Of a stretch of 64,000 bases of DNA, positions 63,864 through 64,000 are shown in pieces. Where the stretch lies: NCBI GenBank assembly GCA_031459615.1, contig JAVKIE010000009.1, forward strand, positions 34,936 to 98,935, read 5' to 3'. The position numbers and the translations under genes were made by a program. The notes below the pieces were generated by a model. It was not told the origin of the DNA and did not search any database. It saw only the letters and a list, made by a program, of their open reading frames with translations. The stretch comes from Calidihabitans tengchongensis (lineage in GTDB: Bacteria; Sysuimicrobiota; Sysuimicrobiia; Sysuimicrobiales; Kaftiobacteriaceae). The first letter of the stretch is position 1; every line of letters begins with the position of its first letter.

Positions 63864-64000
63864 ATGACCCTCGAAGCCAGTGTACACGCCTTCCGCCTGC
63901 GGGTGATAGCCCGGGCGCAGGCCCTGGGGAACGTCAGCCAGGCCTGCCGGGAGTTTGGGATCTCCCGGACGCTGTTCTATCGCTGGCGACGGCGCTACCT
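63864..64000 (+). CDS. HTH-type transposase (IS481-like), 3' partial
   Basis: First 45 codons of a protein running off the right edge. A helix-turn-helix is plain: ALGNVSQACREFGISRTLFY followed by RWRRRY, the N-terminus typical of IS481-family and related DDE transposases. The ATG at 63864 follows GGGGAGGA. A better-spaced AAAGGAGGG lies before an out-of-frame ATG at 63806. The IS appears to have inserted into or replaced the 5' part of the luxR gene. Confidence 0.7.
   Translation, partial: MTLEASVHAFRLRVIARAQALGNVSQACREFGISRTLFYRWRRRY

Noticed and set aside
63806..64000. Alternative frame from ATG 63806 behind a good AAAGGAGGG site
   Set aside because: Its translation is Pro/Gly-rich without a recognised domain, while the frame from 63864 gives a clear transposase HTH. 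The window ends too soon to be certain.

Overview
The window is a 64 kb stretch of very GC-rich bacterial DNA (roughly 70 % by eye). Starts are often GTG, and the gene order is dense, with many 4-base stop/start overlaps. No rRNA, tRNA, CRISPR array or prophage was seen. The gene content (a Thermotoga-type inositol route, a Thermus-like glucose-binding protein, an Fe-S type PurF, a CIRCE-controlled groESL) suggests an uncultivated, possibly thermophilic, high-GC heterotroph. I cannot name the phylum from the sequence.

Region 1 (1-26932) is a carbohydrate-uptake island centred on inositol. It holds a scyllo-inosose dehydrogenase (iolM, cut by the left edge), an inosose isomerase (iolI), a Gfo/Idh/MocA dehydrogenase (iolG-like), a 3-dehydro-scyllo-inosose hydrolase (iolN), a 5-dehydro-L-gluconate epimerase (iolO), a Cgl0159-type aldolase and two hydroxypyruvate-isomerase-like TIM barrels. 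Around these are four ABC importers: a CUT1 system with no ATPase, two AfuABC-like systems, and a CUT1 system with its own ATPase followed by two glycerophosphodiester phosphodiesterases. A HAD phosphatase lies among them. A plausible joint function is uptake and breakdown of inositols and phosphorylated or glycerophosphorylated inositols. At its right end, on the minus strand, a fragment of glpP is joined directly to a 5'-truncated ugpE.

Region 2 (27031-37131) holds a GH31 alpha-xylosidase/glucosidase behind a leader that can fold two ways, a tartronate-semialdehyde-reductase-like enzyme, the NAD(P)HX repair enzyme, and galactokinase divergent from a glucose-type ABC importer that also lacks an ATPase.

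Region 3 (37159-49784) is housekeeping: alr, pheA, a D-cysteine-desulfhydrase-like enzyme, a DUF2993 protein, a PuuD-like amidotransferase, an ATP-dependent DNA ligase, an NfeD protease, the tsaE-tsaB-rimI-tsaD cluster, and groESL behind a clear promoter and CIRCE operator.

Region 4 (49860-63265) is a 12-gene purine operon, purDEABCSQLFMNH, with almost every junction overlapping. It has a well-formed promoter and two PurBox-like sites. It includes purA but no purK. Region 5 (63276-64000) is a decayed LuxR-type regulator next to the start of an HTH-type transposase gene at the right edge.
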